A stretch of 64,000 bases of DNA from Bacteroidales bacterium (lineage in GTDB: Bacteria > Bacteroidota > Bacteroidia > Bacteroidales > Paludibacteraceae), in contig SUXD01000007.1 in assembly GCA_015061145.1 (NCBI GenBank), forward strand, positions 1 to 64,000, in the 5' to 3' direction. Below are positions 46,473-55,209 of the stretch, one piece after another. The position numbers and the translations under genes are program-made. The notes beneath the pieces were generated by a model. It searched no databases and was not told the origin of the DNA. It was given only the letters and a program-made list of their open reading frames with translations. Positions within the stretch are counted from its first letter, which is position 1. Each line of letters starts with the position of its first letter.

Positions 46473-47005
46473 GTAGAGAATTAAAAATATTATTAGGCGT
46501 AGGCCTCGGCGCGGCGGCTTGGTATGCGGTAGGGCTTTGGAACACTATCCGCCATTTGGACTGGACGTTTTCTAACTTCCAAATCTACCGCATAGACAAG
46601 TATGGACTGGACTTTTTGCTGAAGCTCAACATCGACAACACGACAGGAAGCCGATCGATAAGCATACGCGGCGCACGCTTCAAAATGTACATCGATGACC
46701 AGTTTCTCTCCACCGTTCGAGTGGATAAGTCCATTTATCTGCCGTCGGGCGCCACAAAGCAAGTGGAGATACATATTGCGCTGCGCTGGATGCAGTTCAG
46801 CCGCCTGCTGCTTCAAGCCGTGAGCGACAGCACTGTGAAGATAACGGCGCAGGGCGTGGTGAACATTGGCGGCGTTACGGCCAACACGCCCAAGATAGAA
46901 CTTACGAACGTGAACATCACACAGGAGATAAAAGCCGTGAAAGAGAATATCATTGCGAGCGGCGAGCAGATTGCGTCATGGTTCGGGAAAGGAGCGACAG
47001 CATGA
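46469..47005 (+). CDS. LEA14-like membrane-anchored protein (178 aa)
   Basis: N-terminal membrane segment (about residues 7-24), then a beta-sandwich-like domain: YGLDFLLKLNIDNTTGSRSISIRGARFKMYIDDQFLSTVRV..IYLPSGATKQVEIHIALRW resembles the LEA14/WHy fold (NPT/DN-type first strand, then GxxxxxxYxD). The C-terminal 40 residues are helical. ATGA overlap with the preceding gene. Predicted topology puts the domain on one side of a membrane. Function unknown; a virion membrane protein is an inference from context. Confidence 0.75.
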   Translation: MSRELKILLGVGLGAAAWYAVGLWNTIRHLDWTFSNFQIYRIDKYGLDFLLKLNIDNTTGSRSISIRGARFKMYIDDQFLSTVRVDKSIYLPSGATKQVEIHIALRWMQFSRLLLQAVSDSTVKITAQGVVNIGGVTANTPKIELTNVNITQEIKAVKENIIASGEQIASWFGKGATA

Positions 47006-49188
47006 GAGGAGCGGCGCACATAAAAAAAAGCGGCATAAGGCCGCTCTTTGGAAACTTTCATCATCGCGCCGCCCACCCAAGAGGCCCAAAGCGGAACATA
47101 GAAAGTTGTAGGCCGTTAAGTACGAGTGGGTGTAAGGGCATTCGCGCGTCCATTAACGGCGATGCAAATGTACAGAATATCACACAAAGCGCAAAGAATA
47201 AACTGAAAAAATTCTTTAACGGTGATTTGAACTTTTGGGATGGCCATACATGGGGAAAAGTATCTGAATGGTTTAGATATGTTCTTGGTCTGCGTTATGA
47301 AGGACAGTGCAGCTACAATTACTACGAAACGCCGAAAGGCATAATGGACTTCCGTGTAGGCAACCACAACGCCAATCCGGCCAATTTCGGCAAAAAAGGC
47401 GCAGACGTGAACATAAGCGTATATGTGGCGTTCTTTGAGCTTGACTTTCCGGATGCGGATGTGGAATATACAGAATACCGCTACAGCAAAGAGGACTACG
47501 ATGCGCACGCCGACGAAATAATAAACGCCATAGTGCTTGGCTTCAGCCATGCGCTCGAAACCGGCGAATTTGAGGATGTTACGGGATATGCCGAGGTGAT
47601 ACGGCACGGCACGGCTGCCGCAATAGGAGCAATCAGCGACATGCCCAAGGCTGACGGCAAGAACACTGTCGTCTATCCCGATGGCGGCACCGAAGACATC
47701 ATAAGCGCCATTAAAATGGCGTTCGACAAATACGCGCCGGAATATGCAGGATATGCGCAGCGCTTCAGAGCCGGAACAGTGCGCGACACCTGCCGCCGTG
47801 TGTACGACTACCTGATAGCGAACGTGCGCTACAAGGAAGACGGCAGCTTTTACCAATGGGTGAAAGTGCCTGCAAGGCTCCACCGTGACGGCACAGGCGA
47901 CTGCAAAAGTTTTTCGCTCTTCACCGCCTGCGTGCTGGCGAATCTGGGCATCGACTTTGTTTTTCGCTTTGTGGCCTACAACAACGCCAAAGAAACCACG
48001 CACGTCTATATCGTAGCGTTCGACGAAAACGGCGAGGAGCTGCCCGTTGATTGCGTTGCGAAAATACAGAAAGGAACGCCGTTCGGGCATGAGTACCCAT
48101 ACACCGGCAAGGATGACAGGACAGTAGAATATAAAATAGGAAATATGACAAAAATCAGCATTTTATCTGGCATCAATGACTTTTTCATTGAGCAGATCAA
48201 CGAGGGAGACGCGCAGAACGTGAAGCGTCTGAAATCCGCCATCAACGCCGCTAACGCGGCAAACATTACTGGCGAGGGAGGCGGCGAACTGGCTTTTTTG
48301 CGTGTTGCGCTTAAAATTCTGCAAAGCGCAGAACAGAACGAGCTGCGCCGCTTCGGCTATCCGCTGGCGGTGGCTGTGGCCGACGGAAGCATTTATCAGG
48401 ATGGAGCGGCCGAGCGCATCATGACTGCCCCGGCTGAAGAATATGTCACCGTAAGCGACCATGCAGGCATACGCGAGACAATAGAATGGTGGGACGGCAT
48501 TGTGGCAGACAACGCTATTGTGCCGGCAAAAACAACTGACGACATCAACGACTTCTTTATGCGCGCTTCCGCGGCGCTATACCCTTATTTCCACCACGAC
48601 ACGGACACAAAGACATTTCAGCAGGCGAAAGCCTATATGGGCGGACTGGCTGAAGCGTTCGGCGTGCCGTTTGAGGTAATAGCCAACGAGACATTGTGCG
48701 GACTGGCGTATATCGAAAATGCAGGCGGCGCGGTAGGAGTTATTGCGCCTCTTGACCCGGAACCGGATATAACACGAGAGTATAAAGACAAAAACGGCAC
48801 TGCCGTAGGATGGGAGTATGCCGACGGAAGTTTCAGCGGAAAAAAGACGGGAACATGGGATAATTACAATGTTGACGGAACTATAACCACCGGCAGCCGC
48901 ATGTCTGCTTTTTCAAATGTAATGAGCTCTATTTCTTCCGGATTAGACATGATTACGTCGCTGTTCTCAAAAGTTGGGACATCCGTTAAACAGGTATTCA
49001 CAGGCTCCTCATCTTCGGCCAACGCCGCCGAATATGCAAATCAGGTGTCGCTGGCAGCAAAAGAGATGAACGCCAAGACCGACGAGATGAACAGCCAGAC
49101 CAGCACATTGATGATAGTAGGCGGGCTTGCAATTGTCGGACTGATAGCGGCGGTATTATTCACCACAAAAAGCAGGAAAAGAAGATGA
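46978..49188 (+). CDS. transglutaminase-like protein with C-terminal membrane anchor (start uncertain)
   Basis: Up to 736 aa. A papain-like transglutaminase core is visible: RLHRDGTGDCKSFSLFTACVLANLG (Cys309), ETTHVYIVAF (His342) and LPVDCV (Asp358) form a Cys-His-Asp triad. The upstream part (from about residue 65, KNKLKKFFNGDLNFWDG) and a C-terminal membrane segment followed by TKSRKRR complete it. The first 60 residues are odd in composition and overlap a hairpin at 47022-47049, so translation may start further downstream, around 47150-47200. Role may be peptide cleavage or cross-linking at the host envelope or in the virion. Confidence 0.8.
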   Translation: MVRERSDSMRGAAHIKKSGIRPLFGNFHHRAAHPRGPKRNIESCRPLSTSGCKGIRASINGDANVQNITQSAKNKLKKFFNGDLNFWDGHTWGKVSEWFRYVLGLRYEGQCSYNYYETPKGIMDFRVGNHNANPANFGKKGADVNISVYVAFFELDFPDADVEYTEYRYSKEDYDAHADEIINAIVLGFSHALETGEFEDVTGYAEVIRHGTAAAIGAISDMPKADGKNTVVYPDGGTEDIISAIKMAFDKYAPEYAGYAQRFRAGTVRDTCRRVYDYLIANVRYKEDGSFYQWVKVPARLHRDGTGDCKSFSLFTACVLANLGIDFVFRFVAYNNAKETTHVYIVAFDENGEELPVDCVAKIQKGTPFGHEYPYTGKDDRTVEYKIGNMTKISILSGINDFFIEQINEGDAQNVKRLKSAINAANAANITGEGGGELAFLRVALKILQSAEQNELRRFGYPLAVAVADGSIYQDGAAERIMTAPAEEYVTVSDHAGIRETIEWWDGIVADNAIVPAKTTDDINDFFMRASAALYPYFHHDTDTKTFQQAKAYMGGLAEAFGVPFEVIANETLCGLAYIENAGGAVGVIAPLDPEPDITREYKDKNGTAVGWEYADGSFSGKKTGTWDNYNVDGTITTGSRMSAFSNVMSSISSGLDMITSLFSKVGTSVKQVFTGSSSSANAAEYANQVSLAAKEMNAKTDEMNSQTSTLMIVGGLAIVGLIAAVLFTTKSRKRR
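47022..47049 (+). terminator. hairpin near the start of the transglutaminase-like gene
   Basis: AAAAAAAAGCGGC...GCCGCTCTTT with a 5-nt loop, 17 bp after the stop of the LEA14-like gene. It looks like a terminator, which argues for a later start of the following ORF. Confidence 0.5.
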
Positions 49189-50330
49189 AACGCGCAAGAA
49201 TAGGAAATACGGATATTGACCTCACGCAATACTACTGGACGGACAACCGCCCGGAGTGGGATTTGCGCGTGAGTGAAAAATACCTTTTTTCGGAGCTTGA
49301 CCTATTGCAGAGCGAAGCCGACAACACCGAAAGCGAAGAGGAAGACAACCGTATTTACAACAAGATGGATCTTGTATGGGTGCAGTTGCTCGTGTCGTGG
49401 AAGTACGGCGGAGACAAAGAGATGCTGCTGCGTGCAGGATATGCGCTGTCGTGCTATGTGGCAGAGGGTGCGTTCGAAAACATTTACAGCAACATGGACG
49501 AGCGCGACAATGAGGTGATGAACATATTCGCCGGCGTGTGCCGACTGACAGAAAACGATACTCCGCTCACTTCATGCGACTTTGATTTTATGGACAGGTT
49601 CATTGAGCATGTGGTTGATTATGACTATTACTTTGACGCTGAAACAGGGAAACCGTCAAACACGCCGATTGCCGGTGTCAGGACGGTAGCAATTGCCGGA
49701 AGTGAAGAATTTACAAGTTTCAACGAGCTTGTTAAATTCACCGCCAGCGACTACGGTTATCTAACGAACCCACAAGAGGCTAACAAGTACAAGAAAGCAC
49801 GAGGGAAATACAACGGGCAGTTAAGCCTGATTACAAAGATGGCGATCAAAAGCGGCAACCAGACAGCAGGATTCATAAACAGCGTGAATAGTGGCATCAA
49901 CGACGCAACAACTACAAGCAGCGATCAGTTCGTTTCAGAATTGAAAAAGGGAAAGTTGAAATATAAACAGCCGTACATCGACAAGGTTGAGCGCGCAAGC
50001 GGACGCAAGATTGCTGCGATAGGAGAGCCGGCCTCGACAGTAGCTGCTGTATTAGGGTTAATTAAATTGATAATCGGCATTATCGCCGCGCTTGTCGGAT
50101 TGATGACCGCTGTACTTTCTTTTGTGCAACAGATTAAATACTTCAGGGAGAACCAGAAGCAGATAGCGAAAGAGGCGGAATTGTACGCTCCTGACTACGA
50201 CGACTTCAACGACGCTGTGAACAAGCGAGGTGAAGCGATACAGAAGAGAGAAACGGTTGTAGCCGCGCTGAAATACGGCGGACTGGCTGCGGCTTTGTTT
50301 GCGGTGTTCACATTGTTCAGCAAGAGATAA
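49185..50330 (+). CDS. membrane protein of the element (381 aa)
   Basis: ATGA overlap with the previous gene. The N-terminal 280 residues are soluble and acidic (RVSEKYLFSELDLLQSEADNTESEEEDN...). A long hydrophobic stretch lies at about residues 285-320 (VAAVLGLIKLIIGIIAALVG) and a second at the C-terminus (LAAALFAVFTLFSKR), i.e. two membrane segments with a basic end. No known family recognised. Likely membrane-embedded, with the N-terminal domain on one side. Confidence 0.75.
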   Translation: MKRARIGNTDIDLTQYYWTDNRPEWDLRVSEKYLFSELDLLQSEADNTESEEEDNRIYNKMDLVWVQLLVSWKYGGDKEMLLRAGYALSCYVAEGAFENIYSNMDERDNEVMNIFAGVCRLTENDTPLTSCDFDFMDRFIEHVVDYDYYFDAETGKPSNTPIAGVRTVAIAGSEEFTSFNELVKFTASDYGYLTNPQEANKYKKARGKYNGQLSLITKMAIKSGNQTAGFINSVNSGINDATTTSSDQFVSELKKGKLKYKQPYIDKVERASGRKIAAIGEPASTVAAVLGLIKLIIGIIAALVGLMTAVLSFVQQIKYFRENQKQIAKEAELYAPDYDDFNDAVNKRGEAIQKRETVVAALKYGGLAAALFAVFTLFSKR

Positions 50331-50377
50331 ATCACTTTTAAATTCACTTTTTATTAACCATTTAAATTTTAAAGACT

Positions 50378-50575
50378 ATGGCCTTGAAATTGAAGAAAAT
50401 GCCAAAAAAACCCAAAGGCTACGCGAAAGCGTCATTGGAAACAAAACAGCGTTACCTCACTCGCCTGGTAGAAGCGAAAAAGTACAATCAGCGTGTGATA
50501 GCGTTGCGCAAAGCGTCCGCAAACATGGACAAAAAAATTGAGAAAGCAATCGCCGTATTCGGAAAGTGCAAGTAA
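50378..50575 (+). CDS. small basic protein (65 aa)
   Basis: MALKLKKMPKKPKGYAKASL... with about 30% Lys/Arg and no hydrophobic segment. A nucleic-acid-binding or genome-condensing protein of the element is plausible. It lies between the two membrane-protein genes and is well spaced (47 bp upstream, 25 bp downstream). Confidence 0.7.
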   Translation: MALKLKKMPKKPKGYAKASLETKQRYLTRLVEAKKYNQRVIALRKASANMDKKIEKAIAVFGKCK

Positions 50576-50600
50576 TTAACCAATTAACAGAAAAAAAGAG

Positions 50601-51062
50601 ATGAAAAAGGTTTTCAAGAAAATCAATTTTTCCGCCATTGCCGGAGGCTTGGCTGGCGGAGCGGCAGCCGCTGTCATCGAGAGCGTCATACCAGACGACC
50701 TCATGAAGAGCGACGACGGCAGCACAGATGCGTCCGATTATATTAAAATCGGCATTATGGCGGTAGGCGGAAGTGTCATATCGTCGATGAGCAAAAACAA
50801 CCTCGTTCAAGGCGTGGGCAACGGTATGCTAGGACTGGCAGGCGCAAACCTGTACGACAAAATCATGGCACCGAAAGACGACACCACGACCAAGACCAAG
50901 ACTGATACCACGACCAAGCTTGAAGGAATCGGCCGTATCCGTCGCCGCATCCACGGACTGGGAATGCTCCCGTCGCAATTGGCTGTAGGCAACCTTCCAA
51001 GCCAGAACGCCGTAGGATCGGCACGCTGGATCAACCGCAAAAAAGTGAGCAACGTAAAATAA
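50601..51062 (+). CDS. Gly/Ala-rich membrane protein (153 aa)
   Basis: Hydrophobic, small-residue-rich segments at about 11-30 (FSAIAGGLAGGAAAAVIESV), 48-64 (YIKIGIMAVGGSVISSM) and near 80, then a Thr/Lys stretch and a basic C-terminus with RIRRRIHGLG. The pattern resembles minor virion membrane or coat proteins with GxxxG packing. Directly upstream of the capsid-protein candidate. Confidence 0.7.
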   Translation: MKKVFKKINFSAIAGGLAGGAAAAVIESVIPDDLMKSDDGSTDASDYIKIGIMAVGGSVISSMSKNNLVQGVGNGMLGLAGANLYDKIMAPKDDTTTKTKTDTTTKLEGIGRIRRRIHGLGMLPSQLAVGNLPSQNAVGSARWINRKKVSNVK

Positions 51063-51087
51063 GTATTAACACTAAAATTCAGAAAGT

Positions 51088-51801
51088 ATGTTTAACAGAA
51101 ACATTGAATTCGTAAGAAAAAGATTTGAAGGCCCTTTGGCATATTACGGCGCAAAGGGCATCGCGCCCGAAATCAGCATGATCCGTATTGACGAAGAGCT
51201 GGTAAACGGACAGGGAGTGTATAAATTCAACCTCAAAAAAGAGATTCTCGACGCAAGCGAGAAGAACCTGAAACGCAACGACTTGTTTATAGTAGTCGGC
51301 ATGGGTGTATTCCTCACGCTCAAAGACAGCACAAAGCCAGGAACTGAAGTTCTGTATCCTTTCGTGCAGAAAGAGAATACAACCGCCGGCATACCGGGAT
51401 TCAAGACTGACGACATCGAAGCCTTGTATAACGGCGAATTGCACATTGCAACAGGCACGACCGTAAACATCAACGCCATGCCAATGCAGCTGTTTAAACG
51501 CGTGCCTTGCCGCCAGACAGAGCTTTTGAACGACGGACAAGCACTGGTGGCTAACGGCGTGAAACCATCGATTGACCTCGACCGCGACTTGCAACTGATG
51601 GCTGAAGAGCTCATCTTTGCCGGCACGCAAGATCATAAGGTGCAAGTGTCGTTCCCTACTTTCGCCTCAAGCGACTACACCACCAGCGCGGCCAATACCA
51701 AAGGTTATGTGTCATTCATTGCCGTTGGTTATCGTGTAATCGGTGGAACCTCCGAAACTTACAAGAACGACCCGACCAATCCGTACGCAGATTGCATCTG
51801 A
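51088..51801 (+). CDS. candidate major capsid protein (237 aa)
   Basis: 237 aa. No membrane segment. The sequence alternates short hydrophobic strands with polar turns (YKFNLKKEI; DLFIVVGMGVFLTLKD; GELHIATGTTVNINAMPMQLFKRVP), as in jelly-roll proteins. It is soluble-looking, sits in the centre of the structural block, and is followed by a perfect hairpin, as is common after highly expressed capsid genes. No homology is recognised, so 'capsid' is an inference. Confidence 0.55.
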   Translation: MFNRNIEFVRKRFEGPLAYYGAKGIAPEISMIRIDEELVNGQGVYKFNLKKEILDASEKNLKRNDLFIVVGMGVFLTLKDSTKPGTEVLYPFVQKENTTAGIPGFKTDDIEALYNGELHIATGTTVNINAMPMQLFKRVPCRQTELLNDGQALVANGVKPSIDLDRDLQLMAEELIFAGTQDHKVQVSFPTFASSDYTTSAANTKGYVSFIAVGYRVIGGTSETYKNDPTNPYADCI

Positions 51802-51822
51802 TTTGTTCATTGTTTTTTTCAG

Positions 51823-51850
51823 GCTGTGCGGCATTGGCTTGCCGCACAGC
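51823..51850. terminator. perfect 11-bp hairpin after the capsid candidate
   Basis: GCTGTGCGGCA / TGCCGCACAGC with a 6-nt loop and no plus-strand T-run. It may stabilise the upstream mRNA or lower read-through into the next gene. Confidence 0.65.
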
Positions 51851-51872
51851 TACAAATAAAAGTTCTTGCAAT

Positions 51873-52598
51873 ATGAATAGAATAATAAACAACATCGACA
51901 CATTCTCTTTTGTCTATAACAAAGGCATGAGTTCGCTGTTTTTCCCCAAGGACAGAATATATTCCGGCAAAAAAATAAAACGGATAACATTCTTTGGCTC
52001 TGTGGATTGCTATTGCGACATGCGCGCGTTCCCTGTACTGCACAAATCGTTTTACAGTTCGCTGTATGTGCAATTGTTCGACACTGACAGAAACCGAATC
52101 TTTAAAGATTTGCCGTGCGCAGAACTGATGAACGGCGTGAACCTGAATATAGAGGTGAATCGTACGTTGAACTATGATTTGTCGTGCGTCGAGGTGAGAG
52201 GCGACATGTCGGCGCTCACCGACGGCGTGAACTACAGCGTGATGTGCGCCATTGAGTACGACGAACAGGTGGTAAGCGTAAGCGAGCCGAAAAACTGCTA
52301 TACAGTAACGATACCGACCACGGCAGGAAAAACTTTCTATCCGTTCAAAGACAGCGACATTGTGAGCCTTAACGAGTTTGTGATTAAGAGAATAGCCGTG
52401 CGCGGAAACAGCGACTTTTTCCTGACCTTGCGCGACCGCGGCGGCCATCTTATCAACCAGGCGCCAGGCAGTATGTTTGTGCCGCAGAAGTACAGCGAAA
52501 ATCTGCTGCTGCCGAATGTGCGCCTCGATATTGACAAATGCTATTTAGAAATGCCATATAGCGCAAACGATAACATTATATTGGAGTTTTACTATTAA
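51873..52598 (+). CDS. beta-rich structural protein with internally repeated domain (241 aa)
   Basis: Starts MNRIINNIDTFSFVYNK. An upstream TTG start is rejected because it crosses the hairpin. The two halves can be aligned by eye: MSSLFFPKDRIYSGKKIKRI...FYSSLYVQLFD...NLNIEVNRTLNYDLSCVEV against GKTFYPFKDSDIVSLNEFVIKRI..DFFLTLRD..NVRLDIDKCYLEMP. A duplicated beta domain like this is what a double-barrel capsid or vertex protein would show. The next gene has a similar layout. No homologue recognised. Confidence 0.65.
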   Translation: MNRIINNIDTFSFVYNKGMSSLFFPKDRIYSGKKIKRITFFGSVDCYCDMRAFPVLHKSFYSSLYVQLFDTDRNRIFKDLPCAELMNGVNLNIEVNRTLNYDLSCVEVRGDMSALTDGVNYSVMCAIEYDEQVVSVSEPKNCYTVTIPTTAGKTFYPFKDSDIVSLNEFVIKRIAVRGNSDFFLTLRDRGGHLINQAPGSMFVPQKYSENLLLPNVRLDIDKCYLEMPYSANDNIILEFYY

Positions 52599-52610
52599 AA
52601 TCATACGACT

Positions 52611-53396
52611 ATGCAGAAATACGTATCAGGAGCAATCGGTTTTTATGTACCCTATAAAAACGAACAGAAATTGTATTTGCCCGACATCCAGGAGTTGAAA
52701 GGGAAAAAGATAAAATACATCGACGTGGTGCCGCTTACTTTGGCGGCAGACGAAACGGTGCTGATTGGAAACTATGCTAACTATTCTTTGTACTTCAACC
52801 TGATGGAGAAGGATACGAACGACTTCCAGATTAAGGACATGCCGATTGCAGAGTTTAATATCGAGATAAATAAGGGAAACAAATACTTCATCGACAAGGT
52901 AATAGACTTTCCAAATTCATACATCGCCAACTATTCAAGCGTAGCTGCTGCGGGCCAGGCCATTTTTTGCGTTGCATGGTACGACGAGCCGGCTGTCATG
53001 CAAAATGTTCCGTCGATGAAGAAATTAGACTACGATACGTTCGAGGTGGTGGCGACGGATGCCACAAACGGACTTTTTCTGTTCGACGAAAACCGCACGC
53101 TGTACAACCGGAATTTCAGAAACATTGTATTCCCGTTCTACGGATCGACGAACACCACACCGCGCGGCAACACGGCGACAGCCGAAACAAACGCGTTCCT
53201 GACATTGCAGAAACACAATATGGCTTACATTCGCAACGTGCCTGTGCGCTGTTTCTACCAGCTCACCGACTGCTACCGTATGCGTTTGCAAAACATTACG
53301 TTTGATTTTACCAACTCATACGTGAAGGTTGCGCCGTCGCTTGTAAGCGCTGTGAAAGGAAAGAGTTTCTTTTTCACGGCGGAATTTGAAGAATAA
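52611..53396 (+). CDS. beta-rich structural protein, paralogue-like of the previous gene (261 aa)
   Basis: MQKYVSGAIGFYVPYKNEQK... Two similar halves: LYLPDIQELKGKKIKYIDVVPL..YSLYFNLMEK..PIAEFNIEINKG and FLFDENRTLYNRNFRNIVFPF..NAFLTLQKHN..VPVRCFYQLTDCYRMRL. The strand order (a face with KKIKYI / FRNIVF, then YFNLM / FLTLQ) matches the preceding gene, suggesting ancient duplication. Starts 12 bp after it. Confidence 0.65.
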   Translation: MQKYVSGAIGFYVPYKNEQKLYLPDIQELKGKKIKYIDVVPLTLAADETVLIGNYANYSLYFNLMEKDTNDFQIKDMPIAEFNIEINKGNKYFIDKVIDFPNSYIANYSSVAAAGQAIFCVAWYDEPAVMQNVPSMKKLDYDTFEVVATDATNGLFLFDENRTLYNRNFRNIVFPFYGSTNTTPRGNTATAETNAFLTLQKHNMAYIRNVPVRCFYQLTDCYRMRLQNITFDFTNSYVKVAPSLVSAVKGKSFFFTAEFEE

Positions 53397-53415
53397 ACCG
53401 CAAAAACAATAGAAC

Positions 53416-54171
53416 ATGAAATTAGTAGTTAAATCTGAAGCATTGGAAAAGAACATCCGCAACAACGGATACAAGTATTGGTATCTGTCGTGCAGCGGAG
53501 CCGAAGACCGCATACTGGAGTATGACGGAGATAAGAGCTTTGAAGAGAATCTGAAAGACACCATTGATTTTCTGGAGAACGACTGCGAAGCAGGGCTTTA
53601 CAACTTTTTCGGCCGAAAAAGCGAAGGCGCGAGCCGCGGAAACTTCAACTTTCTTGTGCGTGTAGGCGGAGCGCGCGAAAACGCAACAGTAACGCAGCCA
53701 GTCATAGCCGGCTACACCAGCGAAGATGTGGAAGCGCGCATTGCAGGAGCGATAGCCGACTACGAAAACCGCCGCAAGGTGGAGGAGCTTGAAAAGGAAC
53801 TGAAAGAGCTGAAGGAGGAAAACAAACAGTACCAGGGCGTGCGCGACCAAGTGATGGCAAAGGTGCTTCCGTTCATCGAGCCTGTGCTGTCTGGCTTCGT
53901 TTCGGGAATCAGAGGCAAGTTCGCGCCGGCTGCGCGTCCGGCTGTCGGCATCAGCGGAGTTGAAAGTCACGAAATAGACACTGACACTGATCATGACAAA
54001 GACACAGACAAAGACCTGCTGACGGAACATGAAGAGGAACGACTCTACAGCGTAGTGGAAAAGCTGAAAAAGGCAGAGCCCGAACACTGGCTCACGATGC
54101 TTGAGAAAGTGGCCGATATGGCGGACAAAAACACGGAGAATTATCAATTTGCACGTAAATTCTTAATTTGA
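53416..54171 (+). CDS. coiled-coil protein (251 aa)
   Basis: N-terminal domain (1-100) of unknown type (SEALEKNIRNNGYKYWYLSC), an acidic/basic heptad segment at about 117-141 (RKVEELEKELKELKEENKQY) predicted to form a coiled coil, and a Glu/Asp-rich linker with DTDTDHDKDTDKD. No membrane segment. Could be a spike, scaffold or virion assembly protein. The two genes downstream carry N-terminal anchors. Confidence 0.65.
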   Translation: MKLVVKSEALEKNIRNNGYKYWYLSCSGAEDRILEYDGDKSFEENLKDTIDFLENDCEAGLYNFFGRKSEGASRGNFNFLVRVGGARENATVTQPVIAGYTSEDVEARIAGAIADYENRRKVEELEKELKELKEENKQYQGVRDQVMAKVLPFIEPVLSGFVSGIRGKFAPAARPAVGISGVESHEIDTDTDHDKDTDKDLLTEHEEERLYSVVEKLKKAEPEHWLTMLEKVADMADKNTENYQFARKFLI

Positions 54172-54178
54172 TACAACC

Positions 54179-54532
54179 ATGGGAAAGAAATTAGAAACAA
54201 TCACAATTGCCGGGCTTGCGCTGCTGCTGTTCCGTGCATTGAAAAATAGAAAATCTGCGACAGAAGAAGCTGAACTCGAGCAGCTGAAAGCTGAAGAAAC
54301 TGAAGAAACTGAAGAAGAAACAGCAGAACGTGTATTTATTACTTCTGTATCGGCCTATTTCCGCGACGGTGTATGCGAAACAACGCGCGTAAAATTCTCT
54401 GATGGAACAGACCGTAAATATAACAACGGAGAGATGCCTGCCGAACTCGACAAAGAGATACAGGCGTTTATTGACAGCGGAGGAGAACTGATAAAATTCA
54501 CATGGGACGAAACTAAAAACTGCTGGATATGA
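54179..54532 (+). CDS. small anchored protein with acidic repeat (117 aa)
   Basis: N-terminal membrane segment TIAGLALLLFRALKNRKS (about 8-25) then a Glu-rich stretch EETEETEEETAE and a C-terminal domain (VFITSVSAYFRDGVCETTRVKFSDG). ATGA overlap with the next gene. Unknown function. Confidence 0.65.
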   Translation: MGKKLETITIAGLALLLFRALKNRKSATEEAELEQLKAEETEETEEETAERVFITSVSAYFRDGVCETTRVKFSDGTDRKYNNGEMPAELDKEIQAFIDSGGELIKFTWDETKNCWI

Positions 54533-55209
54533 AAAAGATTGACACACAAACAGGAATTATACTCGGCGCGGTGGCATTCGCTGCACTGGGCGGCTTTGTA
54601 TGGTGGAAGGCCAGCAAAAAGAAAGCAGAGGCTGAAAATGCAATACAGGATAAAGAAACGCAGGACCGCATCGACAAGGCTCTGGCTGAAGCGGCGAAAG
54701 CGGAAACAGCAACGCTGACCGAAGCGCAGGCAAAATCAATAGCCAATCAATTGTACAACGCTATGAAAGATGCCGGGACCGACGAAGATACTATCATGCG
54801 CATAATGGGCAACTATAACGGCACAGACCTTGCAATGATAAATACTGCTTTTGACCTGCGCGAATATTGGACGCATGGCGCAAAAAAATGGTACAATTTC
54901 GGCGACGGCGATAAACTTCCGCTTATTGACTGGTTCAGAAAAGAACTGTCCGGCGACTATCTGGAAGAAGTCGAAAACCGTTTCCGTGTAGCAAAAATTA
55001 CTGGTATTAGAGGTTTTGAAGACGGATCGGTGGAGCTTATTGAAAAAATCAGCAGGAAAGGTTTTTCTACTTTCTACATTAACGGGGAGGAAGTCTCTGC
55101 TGAAGAATACCTGGCGGTAAGGAACAACAGAAACGCGTATCTGACAGAAATGTTTGAAGAAGACGGCGATACATACATATATGACTTTTATTTAGCTTAT
55201 GATTTTTGA
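54529..55209 (+). CDS. anchored protein with a single annexin-like repeat (226 aa)
   Basis: N-terminal segment IILGAVAFAALGGFVWWKASKKK (about residues 9-31) is a membrane anchor with a basic flank. Residues 66-145 resemble one annexin repeat: LYNAMKDAGTDEDTIMRIM, then LAMINTAFDLREYW and LIDWFRKELSGDYLEEVENRF. Annexin-type repeats have AGTDE and SGDY at corresponding places, the type II calcium site. One repeat alone is unusual, as eukaryotic annexins have four. A role in membrane contact during virus entry or assembly is speculation. Confidence 0.7.
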   Translation: MKKIDTQTGIILGAVAFAALGGFVWWKASKKKAEAENAIQDKETQDRIDKALAEAAKAETATLTEAQAKSIANQLYNAMKDAGTDEDTIMRIMGNYNGTDLAMINTAFDLREYWTHGAKKWYNFGDGDKLPLIDWFRKELSGDYLEEVENRFRVAKITGIRGFEDGSVELIEKISRKGFSTFYINGEEVSAEEYLAVRNNRNAYLTEMFEEDGDTYIYDFYLAYDF

